Part shown: positions 60,407 to 64,000 of the stretch, piece after piece | Numbering within the stretch: the first letter of the stretch is position 1 | Layout of the letters: each line of letters starts with the position of its first letter | DNA from: JADFRG01 sp048054495 | GTDB taxonomy: Bacteria > Chloroflexota > Anaerolineae > Anaerolineales > E44-bin32 | Reading direction: 5' to 3' | NCBI GenBank assembly: GCA_048054495.1 | Contig: JBGMQN010000113.1 | Span: forward strand, 1 to 64,000 | Length of the DNA: 64,000 nucleotides | Notes under the pieces: generated by a model | The model's database searches: none | Seen by the model: only the letters and a program-made list of their open reading frames with translations | Told to the model about the DNA's origin: nothing | Position numbers and translations under genes: made by a program

Positions 60407-61018
60407 TTGGATCAAACACAGCCTGCGACATTTAGTGACGTAGCGCGCGCCCGCCTGAAAGGCGTCATGGATCCGATCGCCCTGTTCTTGGACGGCCTCG
60501 GTGTGACGGCCGATATGCTCACTCTGGCTGGATTTGGCGGGCATATCTTTGGGGCGATCCTGGTAGGCCTAGGCTACCTACGCGCGGCGGGTTTTGTCTT
60601 GTTGCTGCTCGCGCCGCTTGATGCCCTGGATGGCTCATTGGCCCGCCTGCGAGGGGAGCCATCTAAATTCGGAGCCTTCCTTGATTCCGTCATTGACCGT
60701 TACTCTGAGATGCTGCTCTTCGCAGGCTTCTTTGTTTACTTCCTACGGCGTTTTGATCAGGATATGGCGCTATGGGTCTTCGCGGCCGCGGCGGGTTCTA
60801 TCCTGGTGTCCTACACACGAGCGCGCGGAGAAGCTCTCGGCTATGAGGTGCGTAGGGGGCTGCTTACCCGCTTCGAACGCTACCTCATCATCATTCCAAC
60901 TCTGATTCTGACCGTCCCGAAGATTGGCATTATCATCATAGCCATCTTCGCCAATTTCACGGCCGTCCAACGCTTCCTCCACGTGCGTCGTCAGGCCCGG
61001 GAACGAGAGAGCTTCTAG
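60407..61018 (+). CDS. CDP-alcohol phosphatidyltransferase
   Basis: A 203-residue polytopic enzyme with the full CDP-alcohol motif, DALDGSLARLRGE then GAFLDSVID. Its members make phosphatidylglycerophosphate, phosphatidylinositol or archaetidyl lipids. The start is a TTG at 60407 with AAGGACGGAG just upstream. It precedes lgt by 1 nt, so both are one unit of membrane-lipid and lipoprotein genes. Confidence 0.9.
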   Translation: MDQTQPATFSDVARARLKGVMDPIALFLDGLGVTADMLTLAGFGGHIFGAILVGLGYLRAAGFVLLLLAPLDALDGSLARLRGEPSKFGAFLDSVIDRYSEMLLFAGFFVYFLRRFDQDMALWVFAAAAGSILVSYTRARGEALGYEVRRGLLTRFERYLIIIPTLILTVPKIGIIIIAIFANFTAVQRFLHVRRQARERESF

Positions 61019-61019
61019 T

Positions 61020-61898
61020 ATGGAACAATTCGGGATCGATTTTCAATCGCTAGGCATCCAACTCACCGTATTTGGCTTCTCCTTAACCTTCCGTTATTAC
61101 GGGATACTCTTGATGAGCGGCGCAGTAGCGGCGGCATATCTTACCGGTCGGCTTCTAAAGTCCGAGCGGAAGGATCCGGACATTGCCTGGGACGGACTGA
61201 TCTGGGTGCTGATATTTGGCGTCATCGGCGCCCGCCTTTACCACGTGCTCACGCCCTCCATCAGCACGGTTGATCTAGGCAAAGACGTTGGCTACTTCCT
61301 CACAAACCCCCTGGAAATCCTCAACATCCCCGCCGGCGGCCTTGGGATTCCTGGCGCTATTATTGGTGGCTTGTTCGGCGCCTACTTGTTTTCCAGGCGC
61401 CGGAAGATAGGGTTCGGGTCGCTGATCGACGCTGCGGCCCCGGGTCTTGCACTGGCGCAGGCCATCGGACGCTGGGGGAACTACGTCAACCAAGAACTCT
61501 ATGGGCTACCGACCACGCTACCCTGGGGCATCCGAATTGACCCCCGCAATCGTCTCAGAGGGTACGAGAGCTTTGAGCGCTTCCATCCGCTGTTCCTTTA
61601 TGAATCGATCCTGAACTTCATTAACTTTCTGATCTTGATGTGGTTCTGGCGGAACAAGCGCGACAAGCTCAAGGATGGAGACATCTTTCTCATCTACCTG
61701 GTCATGTATCCCCTGCAACGATTCCTGCTCGAATACCTGCGCTTGGACTACGTCGAGATTGGTCCTGGAACCAATCTCAACCAGCTGCTGGCGCTTGGCG
61801 TGGCGCTTGGGGCCGGCATAGCGCTCTACGTTCGCAATCGTCCGGGCCCAGAGAAGGAGCAGCAAAAGCGAAGACGTTCCAGGCGGCGCGTGGGATAA
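61020..61898 (+). CDS. lgt: prolipoprotein diacylglyceryl transferase Lgt
   Basis: A 292-residue seven-helix enzyme that adds diacylglycerol to lipobox Cys. The YYGILLMSGAVAAAYLTGR start region, GARLYHVL, and GRWGNYVNQELYG (the usual Lgt signature) are present, and the end is a basic tail (KEQQKRRRSRRR). The many lipoproteins in the window are likely substrates. Confidence 0.96.
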   Translation: MEQFGIDFQSLGIQLTVFGFSLTFRYYGILLMSGAVAAAYLTGRLLKSERKDPDIAWDGLIWVLIFGVIGARLYHVLTPSISTVDLGKDVGYFLTNPLEILNIPAGGLGIPGAIIGGLFGAYLFSRRRKIGFGSLIDAAAPGLALAQAIGRWGNYVNQELYGLPTTLPWGIRIDPRNRLRGYESFERFHPLFLYESILNFINFLILMWFWRNKRDKLKDGDIFLIYLVMYPLQRFLLEYLRLDYVEIGPGTNLNQLLALGVALGAGIALYVRNRPGPEKEQQKRRRSRRRVG

Positions 61899-61952
61899 GC
61901 TCTCACCCTCACATGGGAGATGGGGCCGATTGAGCGGCGAATCTCCCACTGC

Positions 61953-61958
61953 TATAAT
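61953..61958 (+). promoter_or_regulatory. -10 box (TATAAT) of the ABC exporter operon
   Basis: Consensus TATAAT ends 10 nt before the ATG at 61969; the message would have a leader of only a few bases. Confidence 0.55.
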
Positions 61959-61968
61959 CCTCACCTAC

Positions 61969-62901
61969 ATGCCAGCCCTCATAGAAACGCACAATCTAAC
62001 CAAGCTATTTGGTGATCTCGTCGCTGTGGATGACGTGGCGCTTCGCGTCGAGGCGGGCGAGATTCTGGCCTTGCTCGGACCCAACGGAGCCGGAAAGACC
62101 ACGACCATCCGCATGCTGGCCTCCATCTTACGGCCTACTCGGGGGTGGGCGCGCGTAGCCGGTTTTGATACCAGGGTGGACGCCGTAAAGGTCCGGCACC
62201 AGGTCGGCCTGCTCACGGAGCATCACGGTCTCTACACTCGTATGAAGTCTAAGGAATATCTGGCCTATTTTGGTGCGATCTATGGCCTGGATCCAGACCA
62301 TACCGCCCGACGGGCGATCGAGCTCCTGGACCGTTTCGGTCTTTCCGATGCCTACAATCAGCGGCTAGGTCAGTACTCGAAAGGCATGCGGCAGAAGCTT
62401 GCGTTGGCGAGGGCATTGCTTCACGATCCGGAAGTACTGCTCCTGGATGAGCCCACCTCCGCCATGGATCCGGAGAGCGCCCGAATGGTAAGAGAGAGCA
62501 TTTTGGGCCTCCGTTCCGGAAATCGCGCAATTGTGGTCTGCACGCACAACCTCCATGAAGCAGAAGTCATGGCCGATCGCATCGCCATTATCCGCTGTGG
62601 TGGCATCGTTGCGCAGGGCACCGCTAACCAGCTCATGCAAGACTACCTGGGCAGCCCAATTATGGAGCTGAAAGTTTCCGGTCAGCTCGATGGTGCGGTG
62701 GGTTTGCTGCCAGAAGGAGTACACATCCGGGAGCGGGGATACGATTGGATACGGTTCCAATCACCCGACCCCGAACAAATCAATCCCGAAATCATCGAAA
62801 GCATGGCGGCCGCAGGTATGCGCATCGTGACCCTCTCAGAGGTAAAGCGCAGCCTCGAAGACGTGTATCTGTCGGTCATGCAGCGGGAGGCCAGGGAATG
62901 A
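61969..62901 (+). CDS. ABC exporter ATPase
   Basis: A 310-residue nucleotide-binding protein of the multidrug/antibiotic exporter type. Walker A GPNGAGKTTT, signature QYSKGMRQKLALA, Walker B LLLDEPTSAMDP and CTHNLHE are in place. Residues ~230-310 form the accessory C-terminal region of DrrA-like proteins. The 4-nt overlap with the next gene pairs it with the permease. Confidence 0.94.
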   Translation: MPALIETHNLTKLFGDLVAVDDVALRVEAGEILALLGPNGAGKTTTIRMLASILRPTRGWARVAGFDTRVDAVKVRHQVGLLTEHHGLYTRMKSKEYLAYFGAIYGLDPDHTARRAIELLDRFGLSDAYNQRLGQYSKGMRQKLALARALLHDPEVLLLDEPTSAMDPESARMVRESILGLRSGNRAIVVCTHNLHEAEVMADRIAIIRCGGIVAQGTANQLMQDYLGSPIMELKVSGQLDGAVGLLPEGVHIRERGYDWIRFQSPDPEQINPEIIESMAAAGMRIVTLSEVKRSLEDVYLSVMQREARE

Positions 62902-64000
62902 ATCTGGGATTGACGCGCGAACTTCCTGGCACATTGCTCGTGGCGAAGCGAGAAATCCGGGATCAGCTCCGAGACTGGCGGATCCTGACCCCGATCATCA
63001 TGCTGACCCTGTTCTTCCCATTGCTAATGAATTATACGGCTCGCACTGCGCTCAGCTTCGTCGAACAGTATGGGGCAACCATCATTGGCGAACGACTGAT
63101 TCCGTTCTTGCTGATGGTGGTGGGATTCTTTCCGATCTCCATTTCTCTGGTGATTGCACTGGAAAGCTTCGCCGGGGAGCGGGAGCGGCTCTCGCTTGAG
63201 CCCCTGCTGGCCACTCCGCTGACGGACACGCAACTTTATTTCGGAAAGATTTTTGCTTCGCTCCTGGCTCCGATCGGAGCCGCATACCTGGGGATCTTCG
63301 TGTACCTGGCTGGCCTGTTGTGGCGCCTAGGGTGGACTCCGACCCCACAGTTGTTGGCACAGATACTCCTGCTGACCGCGACGCAGGCCCTATTGATGGT
63401 TACGGCCGCAGTCGTAATCTCAACCCAAACCACCTCCGTGCGAGGCGCCAACCTGCTGGCCTCGTTCATCATCATCCCCGCAGCCCAGCTGATCATCATC
63501 GAAAGCCTGATCATGTTCTGGGGGCGCTACGCGGTCCTGTGGTGGATTGTGGCGGCCTTGCTGCTGGTTTCGGTGGTTCTTGGGCGCATGGGGCTACACC
63601 TATTCAACCGAGAGCAATTGCTTGGAAGAGAGTTTGATAACGTCGACCTGAAGTGGGGGGCGGGGCGGTTCTGGGATGGCTTTCGGGGCAAGGCTCGATC
63701 TCCCTTCATCTGGTATCGAGAGACGATCACTCGTACCCTGCCTGAAATGCGCGGCGCCCTGATCATCATGACGCTGGCTGTGGCGGCGGCCTACATCATT
63801 GGATTCCGAAGTGCCTCCTCATTCACCCTGCCTGAGCAGTTGTTCGTCCAAGAGCGGATCGCGTCGGTATTCACCGACGAGCTGTCAAATTTCGGATTTC
63901 TATCCGCAAGCGGATGGGCGTGGATCGCATTCAATAATCTGCGGGCCGTGGCCATCGCGAGTGTGTTGGGGGCCTTTAGCCTGGGAATCGCCGCCATGCT
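62898..64000 (+). CDS. ABC exporter permease, truncated at the window end
   Basis: At least 367 residues, cut by the window edge. The N-terminal half is an ABC-2 type permease: a basic start, a helix near residue 33, then FLLMVVGFFPISISLVIALE, ERERLSLEPLLATPL and four or more helices. The segment after residue ~270 (SPFIWYRETITRTLPEMRGA) begins a second unit whose last visible part, NNLRAVAIASVLGAFSLG, looks like a SpoIIM-type membrane domain, so this may be a fusion. Start overlaps the ATPase stop (ATGA). Confidence 0.85.
   Translation, partial: MNLGLTRELPGTLLVAKREIRDQLRDWRILTPIIMLTLFFPLLMNYTARTALSFVEQYGATIIGERLIPFLLMVVGFFPISISLVIALESFAGERERLSLEPLLATPLTDTQLYFGKIFASLLAPIGAAYLGIFVYLAGLLWRLGWTPTPQLLAQILLLTATQALLMVTAAVVISTQTTSVRGANLLASFIIIPAAQLIIIESLIMFWGRYAVLWWIVAALLLVSVVLGRMGLHLFNREQLLGREFDNVDLKWGAGRFWDGFRGKARSPFIWYRETITRTLPEMRGALIIMTLAVAAAYIIGFRSASSFTLPEQLFVQERIASVFTDELSNFGFLSASGWAWIAFNNLRAVAIASVLGAFSLGIAAM

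Overview
The window reads as one chromosomal stretch of an uncultivated bacterium, most likely a Chloroflexota (Anaerolineae-like) genome assembled from a metagenome. This is inferred from the gene mix, not from a phylogenetic marker. The mix includes lipoproteins with Thr/Pro-rich linkers, several LysM proteins, a Roadblock protein beside a polyprenol-phosphate mannosyltransferase, paired MoeA proteins, and a membrane-anchored RsbU-type phosphatase. Three runs of exactly 100 N mark scaffold joins. Two of them are flanked by identical 55-nt sequence, so they are unmerged contig overlaps rather than biology.

Region 1 (1-10.6 kb) is an accessory catabolic island. It has an IclR regulator, a small possible alpha/beta-barrel protein, a complete oligopeptide-type ABC importer (lipoprotein, two permeases, two ATPases), an MttB-family methyltransferase and a luciferase-like flavin oxidoreductase. 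It ends in a patchwork of broken genes: the C-terminal end of a KDPG aldolase on the minus strand, a perfect 12-bp hairpin, and the first ~20 codons of a corrinoid protein, the usual partner of MttB-type enzymes. The corrinoid fragment runs straight into the start of the next gene, so this is either a recombination scar or a chimeric join.

Region 2 (10.6-18 kb) is a tightly overlapping four-gene set: an AddB-like ATPase without its nuclease domain, a UvrD/AddA-like helicase without its nuclease domain, a free RecB-type nuclease with four Cys placed as in AddB-type iron-sulfur nucleases, and RecJ. Together they look like a deconstructed AddAB end-resection machine.

Region 3 (18-35 kb) holds a TPR/Pro-Thr-rich membrane protein, LysM and G5/3D cell-wall proteins, tRNA-Ser(GGA), KsgA, a dolichol-phosphate-mannose-synthase-like GT2, a Roadblock protein, DedA, a PrsW-family protein, a selenocysteine tRNA, a site-2 protease, two MoeA-family proteins, a UbiA/MenA-type prenyltransferase, DinB, an SDR and proline dehydrogenase.

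Region 4 (35.2-37.7 kb) looks like an insertion. The 5' half of a tRNA gene lies at 35314 and the 3' half of a tRNA gene lies 2.2 kb away at 37547, with perfectly complementary acceptor strands. Between them are an intact tRNA-Lys(CTT), non-coding or decayed sequence, and an RhlE-like DEAD-box helicase.

Region 5 (37.8-64 kb) is housekeeping and signalling: a response regulator, a LysM/M23 peptidase, two unknown co-transcribed genes, tRNA-Arg(TCT), UvrB, a PHP protein, PolX, DegV and a two-ACT protein that seems to lack a normal start codon. It continues with a STAS/RsbW/RsbU partner-switching set, a Xer-like recombinase lacking its catalytic Tyr, purine nucleoside phosphorylase, a GNAT, a 7TM-GAF receptor without a kinase domain, FtsK, a CDP-alcohol phosphatidyltransferase, Lgt, and an ABC exporter whose permease runs off the end. 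Several genes have a TATAAT box within about 5-15 nt of the ATG, suggesting leaderless transcripts.
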